64,000 nt of DNA from Heligmosomoides polygyrus polygyrus (taxonomy: Eukaryota; Nematoda; Chromadorea; Rhabditida; Heligmosomidae), in NCBI GenBank assembly GCA_947396885.1, contig OX377202.1, positions 77,720,643 through 77,784,642 of the forward strand, given 5' to 3'. Both the position numbers and the translations under genes were made by a program. Shown in pieces: positions 21,329 through 34,129 of this stretch; within the stretch, counting starts at the first letter, position 1, and every line of letters begins with the position of its first letter. The notes under the pieces were generated by a model, which had not been told where the DNA came from, made no database searches, and saw nothing but the letters and a program-made list of their open reading frames with translations.

Positions 21329-24300
21329 AGTCCTCTTGAACACTGCGTCAGACCAAAGGACTGATGGAGGGTTCGTTTACTCTTCAGGAGTCGGTTAAGG
21401 TATCGCTTAAGTTTCCGTCTCGGTGTCGTGGGGGTGGGTCTTGTTCGGAAAACTCTCAGTCGAAGCAAACTAAATATCGAGTCGCAGGAAACCAACCAAA
21501 TAGTCCTCCAGAACACTGCGTCAGACCAAAGGACTGATGGAGTGTTCGTTTACTCTTCAGGAGTCGGTTAAGGTATCGCTTAAGTTTCCGTCTCGGTGTC
21601 GTGGGGGTGGGTCTTGTTCAGAAAACTCTCAGTCGAAGCAAACTAAATATCGAGTCGCAGGAAACCGACCAAATAGTCCTCCAGAACACTGCGTCAGACC
21701 AAAGGACTGATGGAGTGTTCGTTTACTCTTCAGGAGTCGGTTAAGGTATCGCTTAAGTTTCCGTCTCGGTGTCGTGGGGGTGGGTCTTGTTCGGAAAACT
21801 CTCACTCGAAGCAAACTAAATATCGAGTCGCAGGAAACCGACCAAATAGTCCTCTAGAACACTGCGTCAGACCAAAAGACTGATGGAGGGTTCGTTTACT
21901 CTTCAGGAGTCGGTTAAGGTATCGCTTAAGTTTCCGTCTCGGTGTCGTGGGGGTGGGTCTTGTTCGGAAAACTCTCAGTCGAAGCAAACAAAAACACTAG
22001 TCGCAGGAAACCGACCAAATAGTCCTCTAGAACACTGCGTCAGACCAAAGGACTGATGGAGGGTTCGTTTACTCTTCAGGAGTCGGTTAAGGTATCGCTT
22101 AAGTTTCCGTCTCGGTGTCGTCGGGGTGGGTCTTGTTCGGAAAACTCTCAGTCGAAGCAAACAAAAACACTAGTCGCAGGAAACCGACCAAATAGTCCTC
22201 TAGAACACTGCGTCAGACCAAAGGACTGATGGAGGGTTCGTTTACTCTTCAGGAGTCGGTTAAGGTATCGCTTAAGTTTCCGTCTCGGTGTCGTGGGGGT
22301 GGGTCTTATTCGGAAAACTCTCAGTCGAAGCAAACTAAATATCGAGTCGCAGGAAACCAACCAAATAGTCCTCCAGAACACTGCGTCAGACCAAAGGACT
22401 GATGGAGGGTTCGTTTACTCTTCAGGAGTCGGTTAAGGTATCGCTTAAGTTTCCGTCTCGGTGTCGTCGGGGTGGGTCTTGTTCGGAAAACTCTCAGTCG
22501 AAGCAAACAAAAACACTAGTCGCAGGAAACCGACCAAATAGTCCTCTTGAACACTGCGTCAGACCAAAGGACTGATGGAGGGTTCGTTTACTCTTCAGGA
22601 GTCGGTTAAGGTATCGCTTAAGTTTCCGTCTCGGTGTCGTGGGGGTGGGTCTTGTTCGGAAAACTCTCAGTCGAAGCAAACTAAATATCGAGTCGCAGGA
22701 AACCAACCAAATAGTCCTCCAGAACACTGCGTCAGACCAAAGGACTGATGGAGTGTTCGTTTACTCTTCAGGAGTCGGTTAAGGTATCGCTTAAGTTTCC
22801 GTCTCGGTGTCGTGGGGGTGGGTCTTGTTCAGAAAACTCTCAGTCGAAGCAAACTAAATATCGAGTCGCAGGAAACCGACCAAATAGTCCTCCAGAACAC
22901 TGCGTCAGACCAAAGGACTGATGGAGTGTTCGTTTACTCTTCAGGAGTCGGTTAAGGTATCGCTTAAGTTTCCGTCTCGGTGTCGTGGGGGTGGGTCTTG
23001 TTCGGAAAACTCTCAGTCGAAGCAAACAAAAACACTATTTGCAGGAAACCGACCAAATAGTCCTCTAGAACACTGCGTCAGACCAAAGGACTGATGGAGG
23101 GTTTGTTTACTCTTCAGGAGTCGGTTAAGGTATCGCTTAAGTTTCCGTCTCGGTGTCGTTGGGGTGGGTCTTGTTCGGAAAACTCTCAGTCGAAGCAAAC
23201 AAAAACACTAGTCGCAGGAAACCGACCAAATAGTCCACTAGAACACTGCGTCAGACCAAAGGACTGATGGAGGGTTCGTTTACTCTTCAGGAGTCGGTTA
23301 AGGTATCGCTTAAGTTTCCGTCTCGGTGTCGTTGGGGTGGGTCTTGTTCGGAAAACTCTCAGTCGAAGCAAACAAAAACACTAGTCGCAGGAAACCGACC
23401 AAATAGTCCTCTAGAACACTGCGTCAGACCAAAGGACTGATGGAGGGTTCGTTTACTCTTCAGGAGTCGGTTAAGGTATCGCTTAAGTTTCCGTCTCGGT
23501 GTCGTGGGGGTGGGTCTTGTTCGGAAAACTCTCAGTCGAAGCAAACTAAATATCGAGTCGCAGGAAACCGACCAAATAGTCCTCCAGAACACTGCGTCAG
23601 ACCAAAGGACTGATGGAGGGTTCGTTTACTCTTCAGGAGTCGGTTAAGGTATCGCTTAAGTTTCCGTCTCGGTGTCGTGGGGGTGGGTCTTGTTCGGAAA
23701 ACTCTCAGTCGAAGCAAACAAAAACACTAGTCGCAGGAAATCGACCAAATAGTCCTCCAGAACACTGCGTCAGACCAAAGGACTGATGTAGTGTTCGTTT
23801 ACTCTTCAGGAGTCGGTTAAGGTACCGCTTAAGTTTCCGTCTCGGTGTCGTTGGGGTGGGTCTTGTTCGGAAAACTCTCAGTCAAAGCAAACAAAAACAC
23901 TAGTCGCAGGAAACCGACCAAATAGTCCTCTAGAACACTGCGTCAGACCAAAGGACTGATGGAGGGTTCGTTTACTCTTCAGGAGTCGGTTAAGGTATCG
24001 CTTAAGTTTCCGTCTCGGTGTCGTGGGGGTGGGTCTTGTTCTGAAAACTCTCAGTCGAAGCAAACTAAATATCGAGTCGCAGGAAACCGACCAAATAGTC
24101 CTCTAGAACACTACGTCAGACCAAAGGACTGATGGAGGGTTCGTTTACTCTTCAGGAGTCGGTTAAGGTATCGCTTAAGTTTCCGTCTCGGTGTCGTGGG
24201 GGTGGGTCTTGTTCGGAAAACTCTCAGTCGAAGCAAACTAAATATCGAGTCGCAGGAAACCGACCAAATAGTCCTCTAGAACACTGCGTCAGACCAAAGG

Positions 24301-26522
24301 ACTGATGTAGTGTTCGTTTACTCTTCAGGAGTCGGTTAAGGTATCGCTTAAGTTTCCGTCTCGGTGTCGTGGGGGTGGGTCTTGTTCGGAAAACTCTCAG
24401 TCGAAGCAAACAAAAACACTAGTCGCAGGAAACCGACCAAATAGTCCTCTAGAACACTGCGTCAGACCAAAGGACTGATGGAGGGTTCGTTTACTCTTCA
24501 GGAGTCGGTTAAGGTACCGCTTAAGTTTCCGTCTCGGTGTCGTTGGGGTGGGTCTTGTTCGGAAAACTCTCAGTCAAAGCAAACAAAAACACTAGTCGCA
24601 GGAAACCGACCAAATAGTCCTCTAGAACACTGCGTCAGACCAAAGGACTGATGGAGGGTTCATTTACTCTTCAGGAGTCGGTTAAGGTATCGCTTAAGTT
24701 TCCGTCTCGGTGTCGTGGGGGTGGGTCTTGTTCAGAAAACTCTCAGTCGAAGCAAACTAAATATCGAGTCGCAGGAAACCGACCAAATAGTCCTCTAGAA
24801 CACTGCGTCAGACCAAAAGACTGATGGAGGGTTCGTTTACTCTTCAGGAGTCGGTTAAGGTATCGCTTAAGTTTCCGTCTCGGTGTCGTGGGGGTGGGTC
24901 TTGTTCGGAAAACTCTCAGTCGAAGCAAACAAAAACACTAGTCGCAGGAAACCGACCAAATAGTCCTCTAGAACACTGCGTCAGACCAAAGGACTGATGG
25001 AGGGTTCGTTTACTCTTCAGGAGTCGGTTAAGGTATCGCTTAAGTTTCCGTCTCGGTGTCGTCGGGGTGGGTCTTGTTCGGAAAACTCTCAGTCGAAGCA
25101 AACAAAAACACTAGTCGCAGGAAACCGACCAAATAGTCCTCTAGAACACTGCGTCAGACCAAAGGACTGATGGAGGGTTCGTTTACTCTTCAGGAGTCGG
25201 TTAAGGTATCGCTTAAGTTTCCGTCTCGGTGTCGTCGGGGTGGGTCTTGTTCGGAAAACTCTCAGTCGAAGCAAACAAAAACACTAGTCGCAGGAAACCG
25301 ACCAAATAGTCCTCTAGAACACTGCGTCAGACCAAAGGACTGATGGAGGGTTCATTTACTCTTCAGCAGTCGGTTAAGGTATCGCTTAAGTTTCCGTCTC
25401 GGTGTCGTGGGGGTGGGTCTTGTTCGGAAAACTCTCAGTCGAAGCAAACTAAATATCGAGTCGCAGGAAACCGACCAAATAGTCCTCCAGAACACTGCGT
25501 CAGACCAAAGGACTGATGGAGGGTTCGTTTACTCTTCAGGAGTCGGTTAAGGTATCGCTTAAGTTTCCGTCTCGGTGTCGTGGGGGTGGGTCTTGTTCGG
25601 AAAACTCTCAGTCGAAGCAAACAAAAACACTAGTCGCAGGAAACCGACCAAATAGTCCTCTAGAACACTGCGTCAGACCAAAGGACTGATGGAGGGTTCA
25701 TTTACTCTTCAGGAGTCGGTTAAGGTATCGCTTAAGTTTCCGTCTCGGTGTCGTGGGGGTGGGTCTTGTTCGGAAAACTCTCAGTCGAAGCAAACTAAAT
25801 ATCGAGTCGCAGGAAACCGACCAAATAGTCCTCCAGAACACTGCGTCAGACCAAAGGACTGATGGAGGGTTCGTTTACTCTTCAGGAGTCGGTTAAGGTA
25901 TCGCTTAAGTTTCCGTCTCGGTGTCGTGGGGGTGGGTCTTGTTCGGAAAACTCTCAGTCGAAGCAAACTAAATATCGAGTCGCAGGAAACCGACCAAATA
26001 GTCCTCTAGAACACTGCGTCAGACCAAAGGACTGATGGAGTGTTCGTTTACTCTTCAGGAGTCGGTTAAGGTATCGCTTAAGTTTCCGTCTCGGTGTCGT
26101 CGGGGTGGGTCTTGTTCGGAAAACTCTCAGTCGAAGCAAACAAAAACACTAGTCGCAGGAAACCGATCAAATATGTAGTCCTCTAGAACACTGCGTCAGA
26201 CCAAAGGACTGATGGAGGGTTCGTTTACTCTTCAGGAGTCGGTTAAGGTACCGCTTAAGTTTCCGTCTCGGTGTCGTTGGGGTGGGTCTTGTTCGGAAAA
26301 CTCTCAGTCAAAGCAAACAAAAACACTAGTCGCAGGAAACCGACCAAATAGTCCTCTAGAACACTGCGTCAGACCAAAGGACTGATGGAGGGTTCATTTA
26401 CTCTTCAGGAGTCGGTTAAGGTATCGCTTAAGTTTCCGTCTCGGTGTCGTGGGGGTGGGTCTTGTTCAGAAAACTCTCAGTCGAAGCAAACTAAATATCG
26501 AGTCGCAGGAAACCGACCAAAT
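21329..26522. repeat. Satellite array, mixed segment including the empty-site paralogue
   Basis: Continuous monomers, mostly 173 bp with few 172-bp subtypes. Markers: CTCTTGAAC near 21333 and 22545; GTCGTTGGGG near 23157, 23330, 23848, 24540 and 26276; a linked trio GGTACCGC, GTTGGGG and GTCAAAGC in three monomers near 23823, 24516 and 26250. The first 4-bp insertion (AAATATGTAG) appears near 26170. No gene is present. Confidence 0.95.
22809..23265. repeat. Paralogous empty site of the 6642-7569 insertion
   Basis: This block matches the satellite flanks of the insertion. Shared, otherwise rare states are TTCAGAAAAC (near 6335 and 22828), GGGTTTG together with the undeleted GACCAAAGG (near 6606 and 23099), GTTGGGG just right of the site (near 7599 and 23159), and GTCCACTAG (near 7674 and 23234), which I see nowhere else. 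The left flank aligns at an offset of 16493. The uninterrupted GTATC is at 23130-23134. The two copies differ slightly (TAGTTGC against TATTTGC, and a private GGTGTGTC at about 6500). Confidence 0.85.
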
Positions 26523-29288
26523 AGTCCTCTAGAACACTGCGTCAGACCAAAAGAGTGATGGAGGGTTCGTTTACTCTTCAGGAGTCGGTTAATATCGCTT
26601 AAGTTTCCGTCTCGGTGTCGTGGGGGTGGGTCTTGTTCGGAAAACTCTCAGTCGAAGCAAACAAAAACACTAGTCGCAGGAAACCGACCAAATAGTCCTC
26701 TAGAACACTGCGTCAGACCAAAGGACTGATGGAGGGTTCGTTTACTCTTCAGGAGTCGGTTAAGGTATCGCTTAAGTTTCCGTCTCGGTGTCGTCGGGGT
26801 GGGTCTTGTTCGGAAAACTCTCAGTCGAAGCAAACAAAAACACTAGTCGCAGGAAACCGACCAAATAGTCCTCTAGAACACTGCGTCAGACCAAAGGACT
26901 GATGGAGGGTTCATTTACTCTTCAGGAGTCGGTTAAGGTATCGCTTAAGTTTCCGTCTCGGTGTCGTGGGGGTGGGTCTTGTTCGGAAAACTCTCAGTCG
27001 AAGCAAACAAAAACACTAGTCGCAGGAAACCGACCAAATAGTCCTCTAGAACACTGCGTCAGACCAAAGGACTGATGGAGGGTTCATTTACTCTTCAGGA
27101 GTCGGTTAAGGTATCGCTTAAGTTTCCGTCTCGGTGTCGTGGGGGTGGGTCTTGTTCGGAAAACTCTCAGTCGAAGCAAACTAAATATCGAGTCGCAGGA
27201 AACCGACCAAATAGTCCTCCAGAACACTGCGTCAGACCAAAGGACTGATGGAGGGTTCGTTTACTCTTCAGGAGTCGGTTAAGGTATCGCTTAAGTTTCC
27301 GTCTCGGTGTCGTGGGGGTGGGTCTTGTTCGGAAAACTCTCAGTCGAAGCAAACAAAAACACTAGTCGCAGGAAACCGACCAAATAGTCCTCTAGAACAC
27401 TGCGTCAGACCAAAGGACTGATGGAGGGTTCGTTTACTCTTCAGGAGTCGGTTAAGGTATCGCTTAAGTTTCCGTCTCGGTGTCGTCGGGGTGGGTCTTG
27501 TTCGGAAAACTCTCAGTCGAAGCAAACAAAAACACTAGTCGCAGGAAACCGACCAAATAGTCCTCTAGAACACTGCGTCAGACCAAAGGACTGATGGAGG
27601 GTTCATTTACTCTTCAGGAGTCGGTTAAGGTATCGCTTAAGTTTCCGTCTCGGTGTCGTGGGGGTGGGTCTTGTTCGGAAAACTCTCAGTCGAAGCAAAC
27701 TAAATATCGAGTCGCAGGAAACCGACCAAATAGTCCTCCAGAACACTGCGTCAGACCAAAGGACTGATGGAGGGTTCATTTACTCTTCAGGAGTCGGTTA
27801 AGGTATCGCTTAAGTTTCCGTCTCGGTGTCGTGGGGGTGGGTCTTGTTCAGAAAACTCTCAGTCGAAGCAAACTAAATATCGAGTCGCAGGAAACCGACC
27901 AAATAGTCCTCTAGAACACTGCGTCAGACCAAAAGAGTGATGGAGGGTTCGTTTACTCTTCAGGAGTCGGTTAAGGTATCGCTTAAGTTTCCGTCTCGGT
28001 GTCGTGGGGGTGGGTCTTGTTCGGAAAACTCTCAGTCGAAGCAAACAAAAACACTAGTCGCAGGAAACCGACCAAATAGTCCTCTAGAACACTGCGTCAG
28101 ACCAAAGGACTGATGGAGGGTTCGTTTACTCTTCAGGAGTCGGTTAAGGTATCGCTTAAGTTTCCGTCTCGGTGTCGTCGGGGTGGGTCTTGTTCGGAAA
28201 ACTCTCAGTCGAAGCAAACAAAAACACTAGTCGCAGGAAACCGACCAAATAGTCCTCTAGAACACTGCGTCAGACCAAAGGACTGATGGAGGGTTCATTT
28301 ACTCTTCAGGAGTCGGTTAAGGTATCGCTTAAGTTTCCGTCTCGGTGTCGTGGGGGTGGGTCTTGTTCGGAAAACTCTCAGTCGAAGCAAACAAAAACAC
28401 TAGTCGCAGGAAACCGACCAAATAGTCCTCTAGAACACTGCGTCAGACCAAAGGACTGATGGAGGGTTCATTTACTCTTCAGGAGTCGGTTAAGGTATCG
28501 CTTAAGTTTCCGTCTCGGTGTCGTGGGGGTGGGTCTTGTTCGGAAAACTCTCAGTCGAAGCAAACTAAATATCGAGTCGCAGGAAACCGACCAAATAGTC
28601 CTCCAGAACACTGCGTCAGACCAAAGGACTGATGGAGGGTTCGTTTACTCTTCAGGAGTCGGTTAAGGTATCGCTTAAGTTTCCGTCTCGGTGTCGTGGG
28701 GGTGGGTCTTGTTCGGAAAACTCTCAGTCGAAGCAAACAAAAACACTAGTCGCAGGAAACCGACCAAATAGTCCTCTAGAACACTGCGTCAGACCAAAGG
28801 ACTGATGGAGGGTTCGTTTACTCTTCAGGAGTCGGTTAAGGTATCGCTTAAGTTTCCGTCTCGGTGTCGTCGGGGTGGGTCTTGTTCGGAAAACTCTCAG
28901 TCGAAGCAAACAAAAACACTAGTCGCAGGAAACCGACCAAATAGTCCTCTAGAACACTGCGTCAGACCAAAGGACTGATGGAGGGTTCATTTACTCTTCA
29001 GGAGTCGGTTAAGGTATCGCTTAAGTTTCCGTCTCGGTGTCGTGGGGGTGGGTCTTGTTCGGAAAACTCTCAGTCGAAGCAAACTAAATATCGAGTCGCA
29101 GAAAACCGACCAAATAGTCCTCCAGAACACTGCGTCAGACCAAAGGACTGATGGAGGGTTCGTTTACTCTTCAGGAGTCGGTTAAGGTATCGCTTAAGTT
29201 TCCGTCTCGGTGTCGTGGGGGTGGGTCTTGTTCGGAAAACTCTCAGTCGAAGCAAACTAAATATCGAGTCGCAGGAAACCGACCAAAT
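26523..29288. repeat. 8-mer higher-order repeat, two units (1382 and 1384 bp)
   Basis: Units start at 26523 and 27905. Both open with a monomer bearing AAAAGAGTG (usual AAAGGACTG), then a TCGGGG copy, a GGGTTCATT cassette A copy, a GGGTTCATT cassette B copy, a plain A copy, a TCGGGG copy and a GGGTTCATT cassette B copy. The eighth monomer differs between units. The first unit is 2 bp shorter because of GG loss in GGTTAAGGTATC near 26592. Confidence 0.9.
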
Positions 29289-31715
29289 AGTCCTCTAGAA
29301 CACTGCGTCAGACCAAAGGACTGATGGAGTGTTCGTTTACTCTTCAGGAGTCGGTTAAGGTATCGCTTAAGTTTCCGTCTCGGTGTCGTCGGGGTGGGTC
29401 TTGTTCGGAAAACTCTCAGTCGAAGCAAACAAAAACACTAGTCGCAGGAAACCGACCAAATATGTAGTCCTCTAGAACACTGCGTCAGACCAAAGGACTG
29501 ATGGAGGGTTCATTTACTCTTCAGGAGTCGGTTAAGGTATCGCTTAAGTTTCCGTCTCGGTGTCGTGGGGGTGGGTCTTGTTCGGAAAACTCTCAGTCGA
29601 AGCAAACAAAAACACTAGTCGCAGGAAACCGACCAAATAGTCCTCTAGAACACTGCGTCAGACCAAAGGACTGATGGAGGGTTCATTTACTCTTCAGGAG
29701 TCGGTTAAGGTATCGCTTAAGTTTCCGTCTCGGTGTCGTGGGGGTGGGTCTTGTTCGGAAAACTCTCAGTCGAAGCAAACTAAATATCGAGTCGCAGGAA
29801 ACCGACCAAATAGTCCTCCAGAACACTGCGTCAGACCAAAGGACTGATGGAGGGTTCGTTTACTCTTCAGGAGTCGGTTAAGGTATCGCTTAAGTTTCCG
29901 TCTCGGTGTCGTGGGGGTGGGTCTTGTTCGGAAAACTCTCAGTCGAAGCAAACTAAATATCGAGTCGCAGGAAACCGACCAAATAGTCCTCTAGAACACT
30001 GCGTCAGACCAAAGGACTGATGGAGTGTTCGTTTACTCTTCAGGAGTCGGTTAAGGTATCGCTTAAGTTTCCGTCTCGGTGTCGTGGGGGTGGGTCTTGT
30101 TCGGAAAACTCTCAGTCGAAGCAAACAAAAACACTAGTCGCAGGAAACCGATCAAATAGTCCTCTAGAACACTGCGTCAAACCAAGGACTGATGGAGGGT
30201 TTGTTTATTCTTCAGGAGTCGGTTAAGGTATCGCTTAAGTTTCCGTCCCGGTGTCGTGGGGGTGGGTCTTGTTCGGAAAACTCTCAGTGGAAGCAAACAA
30301 AAACACTAGTCGCAGGAAACCGACCAAATAGTCCTCTAGAACACTGCGTCAGACCAAAGGACTGATGGAGTGTTCGTTTACTCTTCAGGAGTCGGTTAAG
30401 GTATCGCTTAAGTTTCCGTCTCGGTGTCGTGGGGGTGGGTCTTGTTCGGAAAACTCTCAGTCGAAGCAAACTAAATATCGAGTCGCAGGAAACCGATCAA
30501 ATAGTCCTCTAGAACACTGCGTCAAACCAAGGACTGATGGAGGGTTTGTTTACTCTTCAGGAGTCGGTTAAGGTATCGCTTAAGTTTCCGTCCCGGTGTC
30601 GTGGGGGTGGGTCTTGTTCGGAAAACTCTCAGTCGAAGCAAACAAAAACACTAGTCGCAGGAAACCGACCAAATAGTCCTCTAGAACACTGCGTCAGACC
30701 AAAGGACTGATGGAGTGTTCGTTTACTCTTCAGGATTCGGTTAAGGTATCGCTTAAGTTTCCGTCTCGGTGTCGTGGGGGTGGGTCTTGTTCGGAAAACT
30801 CTCAGTCGAAGCAAACTAAATATCGAGTCGCAGGAAACCGACCAAATAGTCCTCTAGAACACTGCGTCAGACCAAAGGACTGATGGAGTGTTCGTTTACT
30901 CTTCAGGAGTCGGTTAAGGTATCGCTTAAGTTTCCGTCTCGGTGTCGTGGGGGTGGGTCTTGTTCGGAAAACTCTCAGTCGAAGCAAACAAAAACACTAG
31001 TCGCAGGAAACCGATCAAATAGTCCTCTAGAACACTGCGTCAAACCAAGGACTGATGGAGGGTTTGTTTACTCTTCAGGAGTCGGTTAAGGTATCGCTTA
31101 AGTTTCCGTCCCGGTGTCGTGGGGGTGGGTCTTGTTCGGAAAACTCTCAGTCGAAGCAAACAAAAACACTAGTCGCAGGAAACCGACCAAATAGTCCTCT
31201 AGAACACTGCGTCAGACCAAAGGACTGATGGAGTGTTCGTTTACTCTTCAGGAGTCGGTTAAGGTATCGCTTAAGTTTCCGTCTCGGTGTCGTCGGGGTG
31301 GGTCTTGTTCGGAAAACTCTCAGTCGAAGCAAACAAAAACACTAGTCGCAGGAAACCGACCAAATATGTAGTCCTCTAGAACACTGCGTCAGACCAAAGG
31401 ACTGATGGAGGGTTCATTTACTCTTCAGGAGTCGGTTAAGGTATCGCTTAAGTTTCCGTCTCGGTGTCGTGGGGGTGGGTCTTGTTCGGAAAACTCTCAG
31501 TCGAAGCAAACTAAATATCGAGTCGCAGGAAACCGACCAAATAGTCCTCCAGAACACTGCGTCAGACCAAAGGACTGATGGAGGGTTCGTTTACTCTTCA
31601 GGAGTCGGTTAAGGTATCGCTTAAGTTTCCGTCTCGGTGTCGTGGGGGTGGGTCTTGTTCGGAAAACTCTCAGTCGAAGCAAACTAAATATCGAGTCGCA
31701 GGAAACCGACCAAAT
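29289..31715. repeat. Satellite array, transition segment
   Basis: Continuous monomers marking the change from TCGGGG/GGGTTCATT types to the CAAACC plus CCCGG pairings that dominate to about 46 kb. Two 4-bp insertions (AAATATGTAG) near 29459 and 31362. A private TTTATTC (usual TTTACTC) near 30205 recurs near 31936, 1731 bp on, so this part is copied into the next block. No gene is present. Confidence 0.95.
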
Positions 31716-34129
31716 AGTCCTCTAGAACACTGCGTCAGACCAAAGGACTGATGGAGTGTTCGTTTACTCTTCAGGAGTCGGTTAAGGTATCGCTTAAGTT
31801 TCCGTCTCGGTGTCGTGGGGGTGGGTCTTGTTCGGAAAACTCTCAGTCGAAGCAAACAAAAACACTAGTCGCAGGAAACCGATCAAATAGTCCTCTAGAA
31901 CACTGCGTCAAACCAAGGACTGATGGAGGGTTTGTTTATTCTTCAGGAGTCGGTTAAGGTATCGCTTAAGTTTCCGTCCCGGTGTCGTGGGGGTGGGTCT
32001 TGTTCGGAAAACTCTCAGTCGAAGCAAACAAAAACACTAGTCGCAGGAAACCGACCAAATAGTCCTCTAGAACACTGCGTCAGACCAAAGGACTGATGGA
32101 GTGTTCGTTTACTCTTCAGGAGTCGGTTAAGGTATCGCTTAAGTTTCCGTCTCGGTGTCGTGGGGGTGGGTCTTGTTCGGAAAACTCTCAGTCGAAGCAA
32201 ACTAAATATCGAGTCGCAGGAAACCGATCAAATAGTCCTCTAGAACACTGCGTCAAACCAAGGACTGATGGAGGGTTTGTTTACTCTTCAGGAGTCGGTT
32301 AAGGTATCGCTTAAGTTTCCGTCCCGGTGTCGTGGGGGTGGGTCTTGTTCGGAAAACTCTCAGTCGAAGCAAACAAAAACACTAGTCGCAGGAAACCGAC
32401 CAAATAGTCCTCTAGAACACTGCGTCAGACCAAAGGACTGATGGAGTGTTCGTTTACTCTTCAGGAGTCGGTTAAGGTATCGCTTAAGTTTCCGTCTCGG
32501 TGTCGTGGGGGTGGGTCTTGTTCGGAAAACTCTCAGTCGAAGCAAACTAAATATCGAGTCGCAGGAAACCGATCAAATAGTCCTCTAGAACACTGCGTCA
32601 AACCAAGGACTGATGGAGGGTTTGTTTACTCTTCAGGAGTCGGTTAAGGTATCGCTTAAGTTTCCGTCCCGGTGTCGTGGGGGTGGGTCTTGTTCGGAAA
32701 ACTCTCAGTCGAAGCAAACAAAAACACTAGTCGCAGGAAACCGACCAAATAGTCCTCTAGAACACTGCGTCAGACCAAAGGACTGATGGAGTGTTCGTTT
32801 ACTCTTCAGGAGTCGGTTAAGGTATCGCTTAAGTTTCCGTCTCGGTGTCGTGGGGGTGGGTCTTGTTCGGAAAACTCTCAGTCGAAGCAAACTAAATATC
32901 GAGTCGCAGGAAACCGATCAAATAGTCCTCAGAACACTGCGTCAAACCAAGGACTGATGGAGGGTTTGTTTACTCTTCAGGAGTCGGTTAAGGTATCGCT
33001 TAAGTTTCCGTCCCGGTGTCGTGGGGGTGGGTCTTGTTCGGAAAACTCTCAGTCGAAGCAAACAAAAACACTAGTCGCAGGAAACCGACCAAATAGTCCT
33101 CTAGAACACTGCGTCAGACCAAAGGACTGATGGAGTGTTCGTTTACTCTTCAGGAGTCGGTTAAGGTATCGCTTAAGTTTCCGTCTCGGTGTCGTGGGGG
33201 TGGGTCTTGTTCGGAAAACTCTCAGTCGAAGCAAACTAAATATCGAGTCGCAGGAAACCGATCAAATAGTCCTCTAGAACACTGCGTCAAACCAAGGACT
33301 GATGGAGGGTTTGTTTACTCTTCAGGAGTCGGTTAAGGTATCGCTTAAGTTTCCGTCCCGGTGTCGTGGGGGTGGGTCTTGTTCGGAAAACTCTCAGTCG
33401 AAGCAAACAAAAACACTAGTCGCAGGAAACCGACCAAATAGTCCTCTAGAACACTGCCTCAGACCAAAGGACTGATGGAGTGTTCGTTTACTCTTCAGGA
33501 TTCGGTTAAGGTATCGCTTAAGTTTCCGTCTCGGTGTCGTGGGGGTGGGTCTTGTTCGGAAAACTCTCAGTCGAAGCAAACAAAAACACTAGTCGCAGGA
33601 AACCGATCAAATAGTCCTCTAGAACACTGCGTCAAACCAAGGACTGATGGAGGGTTTGTTTACTCTTCAGGAGTCGGTTAAGGTATCGCTTAAGTTTCCG
33701 TCCCGGTGTCGTGGGGGTGGGTCTTGTTCGGAAAACTCTCAGTCGAAGCAAACAAAAACACTAGTCGCAGGAAACCGACCAAATAGTCCTCTAGAACACT
33801 GCGTCAGACCAAAGGACTGATGGAGTGTTCGTTTACTCTTCAGGAGTCGGTTAAGGTATCGCTTAAGTTTCCGTCTCGGTGTCGTGGGGGTGGGTCTTGT
33901 TCGGAAAACTCTCAGTCGAAGCAAACTAAATATCGAGTCGCAGGAAACCGATCAAATAGTCCTCTAGAACACTGCGTCAAACCAAGGACTGATGGAGGGT
34001 TTGTTTACTCTTCAGGAGTCGGTTAAGGTATCGCTTAAGTTTCCGTCCCGGTGTCGTGGGGGTGGGTCTTGTTCGGAAAACTCTCAGTCGAAGCAAACAA
34101 AAACACTAGTCGCAGGAAACCGACCAAAT
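31716..34129. repeat. Alternating dimer block (345 bp), seven units
   Basis: A 173-bp monomer with GTGTTCG, CTCGG and CCGATC alternates with a 172-bp monomer with CAAACC, GGGTTTG, CCCGG, cassette A and CCGACC. Dimer starts are at 31716, 32061, 32406, 32751, 33095, 33440 and 33785. The 32751 dimer is 344 bp because of a 1-bp loss that removes the XbaI site near 32928. That deletion fuses two short frames into a 114-codon frame at 32786-33130, which is an artefact. Confidence 0.92.

Noticed and set aside
32786..33130. 114-codon open frame on the + strand
   Set aside because: It exists only because a 1-bp deletion near 32928 joins two monomer frames. It is the same repeated peptide twice.
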